From Deltaproteobacteria bacterium (GTDB taxonomy: Bacteria > Desulfobacterota > Binatia > Binatales > Binataceae): 12,601 bases of DNA. Of the stretch, positions 1 through 6,151 are shown one piece after another. Location: assembly GCA_021799555.1 (NCBI GenBank), contig JAJZAG010000074.1, forward strand, positions 1-12,601. The letters are read 5' to 3'. The position numbers were made by a program, and so were the translations under genes. A model generated the notes under the pieces. It was not told the origin of the DNA. It ran no database searches and saw only the letters and a program-made list of their open reading frames with translations. Each line of letters begins with the position of its first letter. The first letter of the stretch is position 1.

Positions 1-1
1 T

Positions 2-769
2 GGGTTCTTTTCCGCCTCGACGCCGTCACTGGCGGTCACACAGTCGAACATCACCCTGTGCATCAACCGGCGCAACGGCGCTATCAAGGGCATCAACACC
101 GCCTGCAAGCCGGCGCAGGTTAACGTTACTTGGGTGCCGTCAGGACTAACCGGTCCGCAAGGACTTCAAGAACCCGCAGGTCCGCAAGGCCCTGCAGGTT
201 CTGTCGGCCTGACTGGACCAACCGGACCAACCGGCTTGACCGGAGCGCAAGGGCCACAGGGACCGACCGGACCGATCGGACCAACCGGCCCTGCCGGATT
301 GGCTGGCAGCAACGGCGTGCAGATGGAAGTGCTAAGCGGCGGAACCTGGGGAGTTACAAATGCAGGGTTTGGAACGAGCGTTCCAATCAATGTCGATGGC
401 AGTCCCACCTTTATGGGTCCCGGAAACTCTTCGAAATTAGTCCAAGCGGCGGTCGCCGTTCCGTTTGCGGCTGATCCGGTCTTGGGCGGCACGCTTAGCC
501 ATCTCAACGTCGTCGTCGACCAGAATCCCGGGCCGAATGGGCATTTTGAATTCGAAGTATGCATCAACTCCAACTGCGATACCGGGCTCAGATGCGCTGT
601 GACGAATACCTCATCGAGCAGCTGTTCGGATTTGATCGACATGACGGCGATCAGCGATGGCGACGTGGTATCGGTTGTCGGCCGTTCGATTGGCTCGCCG
701 GCTAACGAGGCCGATGCGGCGTGGTCGATGGTGCTGACGCGGACCTTTCCTCCGCCACCGGTCGAGTAG
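2..769 (+). CDS. Collagen-like secreted protein 1 (5' end outside window)
   Basis: The reading frame is open from the window edge, so the start codon and most of the signal peptide are missing; 255 residues are visible. Residues 1-11 look like the end of a signal peptide (cleavage probably after SLA). An N-terminal module follows with cysteines at visible residues 20 and 35, the segment GAIKGIN between them, and Trp44 four residues before the first collagen Gly. The Gly-X-Y tract (143-313) has 19 triplets, mostly GPT, GPQ and GPA. One triplet reads EPA, so the obligate Gly is replaced by Glu (codon GAA at 170-172). The C-terminal domain (about 150 residues) has MGPGN, a GTLSHLNVVVD strand, four cysteines and SDGDVVSV, and ends in a proline-rich FPPPPVE tail. 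No anchor or sorting signal is seen. The GTG at 134 is an internal valine, not a start. The role is probably an extracellular trimeric fibre; the exact function is unknown. Confidence 0.85.
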   Translation, partial: GFFSASTPSLAVTQSNITLCINRRNGAIKGINTACKPAQVNVTWVPSGLTGPQGLQEPAGPQGPAGSVGLTGPTGPTGLTGAQGPQGPTGPIGPTGPAGLAGSNGVQMEVLSGGTWGVTNAGFGTSVPINVDGSPTFMGPGNSSKLVQAAVAVPFAADPVLGGTLSHLNVVVDQNPGPNGHFEFEVCINSNCDTGLRCAVTNTSSSSCSDLIDMTAISDGDVVSVVGRSIGSPANEADAAWSMVLTRTFPPPPVE

Positions 770-781
770 CGGAAGGGGGTG

Positions 782-787
782 AAGGAG
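782..787 (+). promoter_or_regulatory. Ribosome binding site deciding the start of collagen gene 2
   Basis: AAGGAG lies six bases before the ATG at 794. Other in-frame starts are GTG at 779 and ATG at 788. The 794 start gives an N-terminus (MSQLIKWTWR) that lines up with those of the paralogues, so I prefer it; 788 with the upstream GGAAGGGGG is possible. Confidence 0.55.
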
Positions 788-793
788 ATGACA

Positions 794-1627
794 ATGTCAC
801 AATTGATAAAGTGGACTTGGCGGTTCCTTGTCGCAGCGGCGGCCGGTGTCATACTGGCGATTTCGCCCACTGCGGCGCGCGCGCAGATCGCACAGACTGA
901 GCCAATTCATTTCTGTATCGACAGGGCGGGATTGATTAGCGGAATCGACGTGCCATGCCGGGCAAACGAAGTGAGCCTGACGTGGAATGTGCAGGGCCCG
1001 CAGGGACCTGCCGGCGCGATTGGCGCGCCAGGAATCGCAGGAGTGCAGGGACCCGTTGGACCGGCGGGGCCGCAAGGTCCGACCGGAACAACTGGTCCGC
1101 AGGGACTACAGGGCCCGCAAGGACCCGTAGGACCGCAGGGAGCGCAGGGCTTGGATGCGCTCAACGGCGATAACCTGTCGGTCTTGGCTGGAGGCACTGG
1201 GAGCGGCGGGAATGTCATAGATGCTGCGATAGTGCTCACCTCCGACGGCACTATCTGGATGGCTCCCGGCAACGGAGCGGGCGCGCTTGGTGCGGTCGTC
1301 GATCCGCCCACCGATCCAAACAATATCGAAGCGAGCCTTGCCGTGCCGATGCCAGCGGGGACGCTCAGCAAAGTGACGGTGCTGGTTCCGACCGCGCCGC
1401 CAGGCGCCAACACGTACACCTTCGAGCTGTGCCTCAACCACGATTGCATATCGGCCGATAGCTGTACGATCACCAGTTCATCGAGTCCGCCGAGCTGTTC
1501 GATCCCGGGCCCGTTCGACCTTGCCGAAGGTCAGACGCTATCGATCGAGGGATTCGGAACCGCAACGGTTTCGGGATCGTCTACCGCGGTGAGTTTTTCC
1601 GCCAACTATCAAGTAACGGCGCCATGA
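794..1627 (+). CDS. Collagen-like secreted protein 2
   Basis: This 277-residue paralogue starts 24 bases after gene 1 stops and is probably in the same operon. Residues 1-30 form a Sec signal peptide (basic start, hydrophobic core, cleavage after ARA, before Gln31). The N-terminal module has Cys41 and Cys55, with Trp64 four residues before the first collagen Gly. Residues 68-121 (995-1156) are 18 perfect Gly-X-Y triplets, rich in GPQ and GPV. The C-terminal domain (122-277) carries APGNGAGAL, the strand PMPAGTLSKVTVLV, four cysteines in C-L-N-H-D-C ... C-T-I ... C-S spacing, an EGQTLSI turn and a closing FSANYQV strand. This layout (stalk plus compact head) recalls bacterial collagen-like proteins such as BclA, where the head is a trimeric jelly roll; the fold here is inference. 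No membrane anchor is seen. Confidence 0.88.
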   Translation: MSQLIKWTWRFLVAAAAGVILAISPTAARAQIAQTEPIHFCIDRAGLISGIDVPCRANEVSLTWNVQGPQGPAGAIGAPGIAGVQGPVGPAGPQGPTGTTGPQGLQGPQGPVGPQGAQGLDALNGDNLSVLAGGTGSGGNVIDAAIVLTSDGTIWMAPGNGAGALGAVVDPPTDPNNIEASLAVPMPAGTLSKVTVLVPTAPPGANTYTFELCLNHDCISADSCTITSSSSPPSCSIPGPFDLAEGQTLSIEGFGTATVSGSSTAVSFSANYQVTAP

Positions 1628-1690
1628 GCCGGGCGTCAGCGGAGCGCACGGGAACGATAACGCCGAACCAGAAGTAGTGATTACGGAGCC

Positions 1691-2533
1691 ATGAAGCAGA
1701 TGTCCAAGATAATTTGCTGGCAATCGATCGCGGTGGCAATCGCGATTGGGCTGATTTGCGCCGCCACGCCGCGAGCTGCGTGGGCGCAGTCCAACATGAT
1801 CTCGATCTGCGTCGCGCGTAACGGCCGTATCAAAGGAATCAATCTATCCGCCTGCAAGGGAAAAAACACGCAGCTCTTGACTTGGGCTCAAATCGGGATG
1901 CCCGGCCTCCCCGGACCCACCGGCCCGCAAGGACCGCAAGGTCCGCGAGGTCCGCAAGGCGCCATCGGTCCGCAGGGCGCGACCGGTCCCCAGGGTCCGC
2001 AGGGCATTCAGGGACCCGTTGGTCCGGCAGGGCTTGCGGGAGCGACAGGCGCACCGGGTATCGCGACGCTTAACAACGTGTCGCTCTACGGCGGAACTCA
2101 GGGATTTCCGTTGCTTTCAAGCCAGTGGGACGTCAACCCGTCTGGACCATCTGGCGGGAATACTCTCGGACTCGGTCCGAGCAACGGAGCCGGCCAGACG
2201 TATCAGCCCGCAAATCCATATCCACCGTTCATGCCGATGCCTGCCGCAGGCACGATCAGCCATCTGCGCGTGCATATCGACACGCCTCCGGTTTCCAGCG
2301 TGGGCACCCCGGCCGCGTTTTTCTTCGCGTTCACGGATTTCACAACCGCCACCAGCGCCCCAACTTGCTTAATCGCGGGGTCGCAGACCACCTGTTCCGA
2401 TGATTCGTCCCTGAGCATCAACAGCGGTGACGTGGTTGGGCTTCAGGCTTTCGTTAACTCGGGCGGTCAGACTTATTCCGTCCCGACCAACGACGTCTCG
2501 GTGACATGGTCGGCGACTTTCGATCATGATTAG
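1691..2533 (+). CDS. Collagen-like secreted protein 3 (head lacks one Cys pair)
   Basis: This 280-residue paralogue lies 63 bases after gene 2. Residues 1-32 are a signal peptide cleaved after AWA, before Gln33. The start is uncertain: ATG 1691 has GGAG only two bases upstream, while ATG 1700 has it eleven bases upstream. The N-terminal module has Cys40, Cys55, the segment GRIKGIN and Trp65, four residues before the first collagen Gly. Residues 69-125 (1895-2065) are 19 perfect Gly-X-Y triplets, mainly GPQ, with a single Arg. The C-terminal domain has LGPSNGAG, AAGTISHLRVHID, SGDVVGLQ and a closing VTWSATF. It differs from its siblings in the middle: where they have a C-x(4-5)-C pair it has FAFTDFTTA, so only the second pair (TCLIAGSQTTC) remains. 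It looks intact, not decayed. The function is unknown beyond a secreted collagen-like protein. Confidence 0.87.
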   Translation: MKQMSKIICWQSIAVAIAIGLICAATPRAAWAQSNMISICVARNGRIKGINLSACKGKNTQLLTWAQIGMPGLPGPTGPQGPQGPRGPQGAIGPQGATGPQGPQGIQGPVGPAGLAGATGAPGIATLNNVSLYGGTQGFPLLSSQWDVNPSGPSGGNTLGLGPSNGAGQTYQPANPYPPFMPMPAAGTISHLRVHIDTPPVSSVGTPAAFFFAFTDFTTATSAPTCLIAGSQTTCSDDSSLSINSGDVVGLQAFVNSGGQTYSVPTNDVSVTWSATFDHD

Positions 2534-2755
2534 CCGCGATTGAGGTAAAGCCGCTTCGAGGTCGTGTCGCAAATAATTTGATTCAGACGGATTCGGATTG
2601 CTTATAACGAACGTGCCGATTTGCGGAGCGTAGCTGAGTCATTCAGCAGCGAGGTCGAGGCATTAGCCGTCGCCGCTCGTCGCGCTAGCAACGGGTCGCC
2701 GATGTCAAGCAGCCGCATCTTTTAACATCACTTGCGATAAATTTGTTTACGAGAG

Positions 2756-2785
2756 TTGACACTTCGACGTTGTTTTTGGCATTAG
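2756..2785 (+). promoter_or_regulatory. Candidate sigma-70-type promoter for collagen genes 4-6
   Basis: A perfect -35 hexamer TTGACA (2756-2761) sits in the AT-rich part of the gap. The best -10 candidate is CATTAG (2780-2785, 18-base spacer), which matches the consensus at only three positions. The predicted transcript would start near 2792 and leave an untranslated leader of nearly 90 bases. The weak -10 keeps this tentative. Confidence 0.3.
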
Positions 2786-2796
2786 TAACAGCCTGA

Positions 2797-2822
2797 CGAA
2801 ATCGATCCGGCGGCCGATTTCG
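2797..2822 (+). repeat. Inverted repeat in the leader of collagen gene 4
   Basis: CGAAATCG (2797-2804) and CGATTTCG (2815-2822) are perfect reverse complements around a ten-base spacer. The element lies just after the candidate promoter and 56 bases before the gene 4 start. It could be a regulator's operator or a leader hairpin. It is not followed by a T-run, so it is not a convincing terminator. Confidence 0.4.
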
Positions 2823-2863
2823 GGAGGCACGCGAAAGCCATCAGCAGTTTGAGACCGCCGTCT

Positions 2864-2872
2864 AGGGAGGGG
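2864..2872 (+). promoter_or_regulatory. Ribosome binding site of collagen gene 4
   Basis: AGGGAGGGG stands six bases before ATG 2879. It rules out the upstream in-frame TTG at 2849. The same nonamer at the same spacing precedes gene 5. Confidence 0.75.
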
Positions 2873-2878
2873 ACAAGA

Positions 2879-3886
2879 ATGTGTAGATCCGTCAGGTCTG
2901 CCGCGCGCTGGGCAACCGGCGCCGCCGCGGCCTTTCTGTTGGCGCTGTCGGCTGGAGCAACTCCTGCCGCCGCTCAGGCAGTATCCACTCAGACCGTTTA
3001 CAATCTCTGCATAAACAATCAGGGGCGCATCAAGGGGATCAACGTGCCCTGTCGGCCCCACGTTAATTCGCTCTACTGGCTCGCAGGCGGTATCACCGGC
3101 TTAACCGGTCCAGTCGGGCCTCAGGGACCGGCCGGAATTGCCGGCCTTCAGGGTCCACAAGGTCCGCAGGGTCCGCAAGGCCCAGCCGGTCCAGCAGGTC
3201 CGCAGGGATTTGCCGGCGCAATCGGTGCCACGGGAGCCGCAGGGCCGCAAGGTGCCGTAGGTCCGCAAGGACCCGTCGGACCTATCGGTGCTACTGGCGC
3301 CACTGGTCCCACAGGACCGCAGGGGCCAGCAGGGCCTGCAGGGCCCGCCGGCCCGATCGGGCTTACCGGTCCTACGGGGCCGCAAGGCGCGCAGGGGGGT
3401 ATCGGATTGCCTGGCGTAATCGGCCCGACTGGGCCGGTCGGCCCGACTGGTCCGACTGGTCCGACTGGTCCGTCAGGTGTTGAGACCACGCTGCTGGTCG
3501 GAGGGAATTTTGGCGCCGACGTCGCCACTCACAGCGGCGGCACGCAGCTTACGAGTGGCGGAACAATCTACTTGGGACCGAACGATGGCGCCGCTCCTGG
3601 TATTGCGACTGTCGCTGTGCCGCTTCCTGCTGGTTTGGTAAAGCGGCTCTTCGTGCAAGTAGATGTTGCGCCCGGACCTGCGTCGCAGTCTGACGTTTTC
3701 AACGTATGCGTGACTGGGAATTGCGACACCGGGATCACCTGCACGATTCTGTCGGGGCAGACCGAGTGCACGGATTCAACCGACACTGTCACTATCAATG
3801 ACGGTGATACGCTTGCGCTCCAAGCGATCAGTCTTGACAGTGCAAAAACGACCGATGTGACTTGGTCGCTGGAGTACCAGCATTGA
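2879..3886 (+). CDS. Collagen-like secreted protein 4 (43 Gly-X-Y triplets)
   Basis: This 335-residue paralogue is the first of the long-stalk set. Residues 1-32 are a Sec signal peptide (cleavage after AAA or AQA). The N-terminal module has Cys44, Cys58, GRIKGIN and Trp67, four residues before the first collagen Gly. Residues 71-199 (3089-3475) are 43 uninterrupted triplets with no charged residue at all. GPQ and GPA dominate the first half, and a GPT/GPV run ends the tract. The C-terminal domain (200-335) has LLVGGNFG, YLGPNDGAA, a VPLPAGLVKRLFVQVD strand, four cysteines (VCVTGNC ... CTI ... ECTD), NDGDTLALQ and VTWSLEYQH at the end. The charge-free stalk differs from streptococcal collagen-like proteins, which rely on ion pairs; Thr in the Y position could be stabilised by O-glycosylation as known for BclA. 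No anchor is visible. Confidence 0.9.
   Translation: MCRSVRSAARWATGAAAAFLLALSAGATPAAAQAVSTQTVYNLCINNQGRIKGINVPCRPHVNSLYWLAGGITGLTGPVGPQGPAGIAGLQGPQGPQGPQGPAGPAGPQGFAGAIGATGAAGPQGAVGPQGPVGPIGATGATGPTGPQGPAGPAGPAGPIGLTGPTGPQGAQGGIGLPGVIGPTGPVGPTGPTGPTGPSGVETTLLVGGNFGADVATHSGGTQLTSGGTIYLGPNDGAAPGIATVAVPLPAGLVKRLFVQVDVAPGPASQSDVFNVCVTGNCDTGITCTILSGQTECTDSTDTVTINDGDTLALQAISLDSAKTTDVTWSLEYQH
3443..3469 (+). repeat. Perfect 9-base tandem repeat inside the collagen 4 stalk
   Basis: Three identical copies of CCGACTGGT lie end to end, coding part of the GPT run. Gain or loss of a unit would change the stalk by one Gly-X-Y triplet and keep the frame, so this is a natural slippage site. Confidence 0.8.
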
Positions 3887-3948
3887 TCGCGCGGCGCTCA
3901 ATTGAAGAAGCCATCGCTATGAGCGTAACGCCTTTCACGGAATTGTTC

Positions 3949-3957
3949 AGGGAGGGG
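3949..3957 (+). promoter_or_regulatory. Ribosome binding site of collagen gene 5
   Basis: AGGGAGGGG lies six bases before ATG 3964, as for gene 4. It argues against the in-frame upstream starts TTG 3862, which would overlap gene 4, and ATG 3919. The 11 bases TTCAGGGAGGG (3946-3956) are identical ahead of gene 6. Confidence 0.75.
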
Positions 3958-3963
3958 ACGAGA

Positions 3964-5007
3964 ATGCCCAAGTCCTTAAAATATGCGTGGCGGTCGCTTG
4001 CTGCTGCGAGTGGCGCTGCGACACTGATGCTAGCGATGCCGGCGATCGCGGCTGCTCAGACCATACAGCAGACGCCGATAACCCTTTGTATCTCGCGCAA
4101 CAAGCACATCGTCGGAATCAACCTCCAGTGCAAACCCAAACAGTATGCGCTGCATTGGAATATCCAGGGTCTAGAGGGCCCTCCCGGCCCTCAAGGGCCG
4201 CAGGGCGTTCAGGGCGTCCAAGGCGCGCCCGGCGTCATCGGTCCGCAAGGTCCTGTTGGACCCGCAGGTTCCCAGGGACCGACAGGTCCGACTGGAGCAG
4301 TAGGCTTGGTTGGACCGGCGGGACCGATCGGTCCAATCGGACCGATTGGGCCGACTGGACCAACCGGAGTGACCGGCCCTGTCGGCAATCCTGGCCCAAT
4401 TGGCGCTCAGGGTCCAACCGGTCCCGCAGGTCCAACCGGACCCGTGGGAATCGTCGGCCCGACCGGCAATATCGGACCGCAGGGACCGACAGGTCCGACC
4501 GGGCCGACAGGACCGACTGGACCTGCGGGCCTCGCCGGTCCAACAGGCCCAGCCGGGGATAATACCTCGGTCATCGCCGGTGGAACTTTAGGCAACACGA
4601 TTGGGGTGGCCGATGGTATCCAGTTCGCACCGTGGTTTATTAACGAATACCTATACTTGGGTCCCGGCAATGGGGCCAGCATTGCGGCTCTCAACTCCCA
4701 AGCCTCGGTTGCTGTTCCTGTACCTGCGGGAACACTGTCGAACCTGAACGTCAGCGTCGATAAAGCCCCGAATCCTACGACTGGAAGCACCGTTGGCTAC
4801 ACGATCACCGTTTGCGATAACTCAGTCTGCACCGGACCGAGCTGTCAGATCCTTGGGCCGAATACCAGTTGCACCGCGACTGGAACGCAGACGTACAACG
4901 ACGGCGACACCATGAGCCTTCAGGTGCAAGCCTCGACAAGTGATTCGGAAGTGCTGAATTCCTCAAATGCCACATGGTCGGCCAACTACACGATCGCGAA
5001 TCCGTAA
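3964..5007 (+). CDS. Collagen-like secreted protein 5 (43 Gly-X-Y triplets)
   Basis: This 347-residue paralogue lies 77 bases after gene 4. The signal peptide is residues 1-31 (cleavage after AAA, before Gln32). The N-terminal module has Cys42 and Cys56, with Trp65 four residues before the first collagen Gly. Residues 69-197 (4168-4554) are 43 uninterrupted triplets. One Glu, in the first triplet, is the only charge. There is a GPI run in the middle and a GPT run near the end, and GDN follows directly. The C-terminal domain (about 150 residues) has SVIAGGTLGN, YLGPGNGAS, VPAGTLSNLNVSVD, four cysteines (VCDNSVC ... SCQI ... SCTA), NDGDTMSLQ and TWSANYTIANP at the end. It is probably secreted, trimeric and fibre-like; partners are unknown. 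Co-transcription with genes 4 and 6 is likely from strand and spacing. Confidence 0.9.
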   Translation: MPKSLKYAWRSLAAASGAATLMLAMPAIAAAQTIQQTPITLCISRNKHIVGINLQCKPKQYALHWNIQGLEGPPGPQGPQGVQGVQGAPGVIGPQGPVGPAGSQGPTGPTGAVGLVGPAGPIGPIGPIGPTGPTGVTGPVGNPGPIGAQGPTGPAGPTGPVGIVGPTGNIGPQGPTGPTGPTGPTGPAGLAGPTGPAGDNTSVIAGGTLGNTIGVADGIQFAPWFINEYLYLGPGNGASIAALNSQASVAVPVPAGTLSNLNVSVDKAPNPTTGSTVGYTITVCDNSVCTGPSCQILGPNTSCTATGTQTYNDGDTMSLQVQASTSDSEVLNSSNATWSANYTIANP

Positions 5008-5058
5008 GCGAATAGAGCCATCATGCGAAATCAACGATCGCGATCGACGAATAGCTTC

Positions 5059-5066
5059 AGGGAGGG
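5059..5066 (+). promoter_or_regulatory. Ribosome binding site of collagen gene 6
   Basis: AGGGAGGG lies seven bases before ATG 5074. It favours this start over the in-frame ATG at 5023, which would also add a non-signal-like extension before the signal peptide. Confidence 0.72.
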
Positions 5067-5073
5067 CATCACG

Positions 5074-6123
5074 ATGCCTCGATCATTGAATCAATCGCTG
5101 CGCTGGGTGCTTGGAGCGTCCACCGCCGCGCTGATGCTCATTGGAATTCCAAGTGTCGGCCGCGCGCAGTCGGTTAGCATCTGCGTGCAAAACGGATTGA
5201 TTAAGTCCGTCAATACCGCTTGCGCGGGGAAGCAGATTCCTCTGTCTTGGGCGCAAGTTGGACAACAGGGAGCACCTGGCCCGCAGGGTCCGCAGGGAGT
5301 TCAAGGTCCGCGGGGACAACAGGGCATCGCAGGAATCAGCGGTATTCAGGGGCCAACCGGCCCGCAAGGTCCGGCAGGACCGGCGGGACCGCAAGGACCA
5401 ACAGGCGTCGCTGGCGCGGTTGGTCCGCAGGGCCCAGTCGGGTTGGCGGGTCCGCAAGGGCCTGAAGGTTCCGCCGGCCCGCAAGGTCCGACTGGCCCAA
5501 CTGGTCCCACAGGTCCAGCAGGCCCAATCGGTTTGCAGGGACCTCCGGGACCGGTAGGTCCGACGGGTCCGACGGGTCCGACTGGCCCGACTGGCCCGGT
5601 TGGTCCAATAGGAGCGCAAGGCCCCACTGGGCCTACGGGACCTGCCGCGATTAACTCCGTGATCCTTTCAGGCGGGAACGGAGGCGGCGCTCTGGCCGCT
5701 AACTTTGGCACCGGATTGTTCGGCGGAAACGATACGGTAATTGGTATCGGCAACGCCTCCGACGCATTCCCAGTTGGCAGCACGGGTCCGGCAGACGACT
5801 CCGAAGCTTCTGTGCTTCCGTCGCCGGGGAAGTTGGCAAACTTTCAGGTGCAACTTCCAATCACGCCCTCGGGGGTCTCTGGTGCCGGCTTCGCATTCAC
5901 GGTCCAGTCCTGCACCCGAAACGTTTCGACCGTAACGTGCACCAACACGAATGTCGGCTGTTCGGTCATTGCGCCAGATACGACATGCAGCGATACCACC
6001 GATTCGGCGACATACACAGCGGGACAATTGCTCCAAGTTTACGCGTCGCCGCTGACGGGCAGCGAAGGACGCGTAAATGGAACCTCGTGGTCCGCGACCT
6101 ATTGCACAGGCGCAGGATGCTGA
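5074..6123 (+). CDS. Collagen-like secreted protein 6 (43 Gly-X-Y triplets, extra cysteines)
   Basis: This 349-residue protein is the last of the array, 66 bases after gene 5. The signal peptide is residues 1-31 (cleavage after GRA, before Gln32). The N-terminal module has Cys37 and Cys50, with Trp59 four residues before the first collagen Gly. Residues 63-191 (5260-5646) are 43 uninterrupted triplets. One Arg and one Glu are the only charges; GPQ is concentrated early and GPT runs come late. The C-terminal domain is the most divergent of the six. It keeps ILSGGNGGG at the start and SWSATY near the end, but has six cysteines where most siblings have four, including a closing YCTGAGC. Its middle segment (SCTRN ... 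TCTNTNVGC ... TTCSD) differs in spacing. A hairpin terminator follows. The function is unknown; it may be a variant head with different binding or extra disulfides. Confidence 0.9.
   Translation: MPRSLNQSLRWVLGASTAALMLIGIPSVGRAQSVSICVQNGLIKSVNTACAGKQIPLSWAQVGQQGAPGPQGPQGVQGPRGQQGIAGISGIQGPTGPQGPAGPAGPQGPTGVAGAVGPQGPVGLAGPQGPEGSAGPQGPTGPTGPTGPAGPIGLQGPPGPVGPTGPTGPTGPTGPVGPIGAQGPTGPTGPAAINSVILSGGNGGGALAANFGTGLFGGNDTVIGIGNASDAFPVGSTGPADDSEASVLPSPGKLANFQVQLPITPSGVSGAGFAFTVQSCTRNVSTVTCTNTNVGCSVIAPDTTCSDTTDSATYTAGQLLQVYASPLTGSEGRVNGTSWSATYCTGAGC
5557..5592 (+). repeat. 9-base tandem repeat inside the collagen 6 stalk
   Basis: Four consecutive units code GPT four times. The first two are identical (GGTCCGACG) and the next two differ at one or two third positions. 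It is a possible in-frame slippage site that would change stalk length. Confidence 0.65.
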
Positions 6124-6151
6124 TTTAGCCAGAGCCATCGCGACATGATCG

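Larger units (their letters stand above)
2534..2878 (+). other. 345-base intergenic region between collagen genes 3 and 4
   Basis: I find no supportable coding region here. It is the only long gap inside the collagen array and is noticeably more AT-rich than its surroundings (2719-2790). It holds a perfect TTGACA (2756-2761), a weaker TTGATT/TATAAC pair (2578-2608, 19-base spacer), a short inverted repeat GCTGA-5-TCAGC (2633-2647), an 8-base inverted repeat (2797-2822) and the gene 4 ribosome binding site. The likely role is to start a separate transcript for genes 4-6. Confidence 0.5.

Noticed and set aside
130..474. Arg/Thr/Ser-rich plus-strand frames overlapping the collagen tracts (also 955-1173, 1882-2073, 3987-4562)
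   Set aside because: They are out-of-frame readings of the GGNCCN repeat DNA, with no start signals or domain features.
742..769. Proline-rich C-terminus of protein 1 considered as a sorting signal
   Set aside because: FPPPPVE is not followed by a membrane helix and basic tail, so it is neither LPxTG-like nor PEP-CTERM-like. None of the six proteins has such a signal.
166..870. Long minus-strand frame with GPV/GPC repeats opposite collagen gene 1 (similar ones at 907-1473, 3148-3528, 4407-4790, 5346-5783)
   Set aside because: GGN-CCN codons are self-complementary, so the antisense of a Gly-Pro-X tract also reads as Gly-Pro repeats. These lack signal peptides and ribosome binding sites and are shadows.
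2578..2608. TTGATT/TATAAC as a promoter
   Set aside because: The 19-base spacer and a leader of over 260 bases make it weaker than the downstream TTGACA candidate.
143..5646. Regular repeats considered as a CRISPR array or minisatellite
   Set aside because: The periodicity is 9 bases, in frame with Gly-X-Y coding and with no unique spacers.
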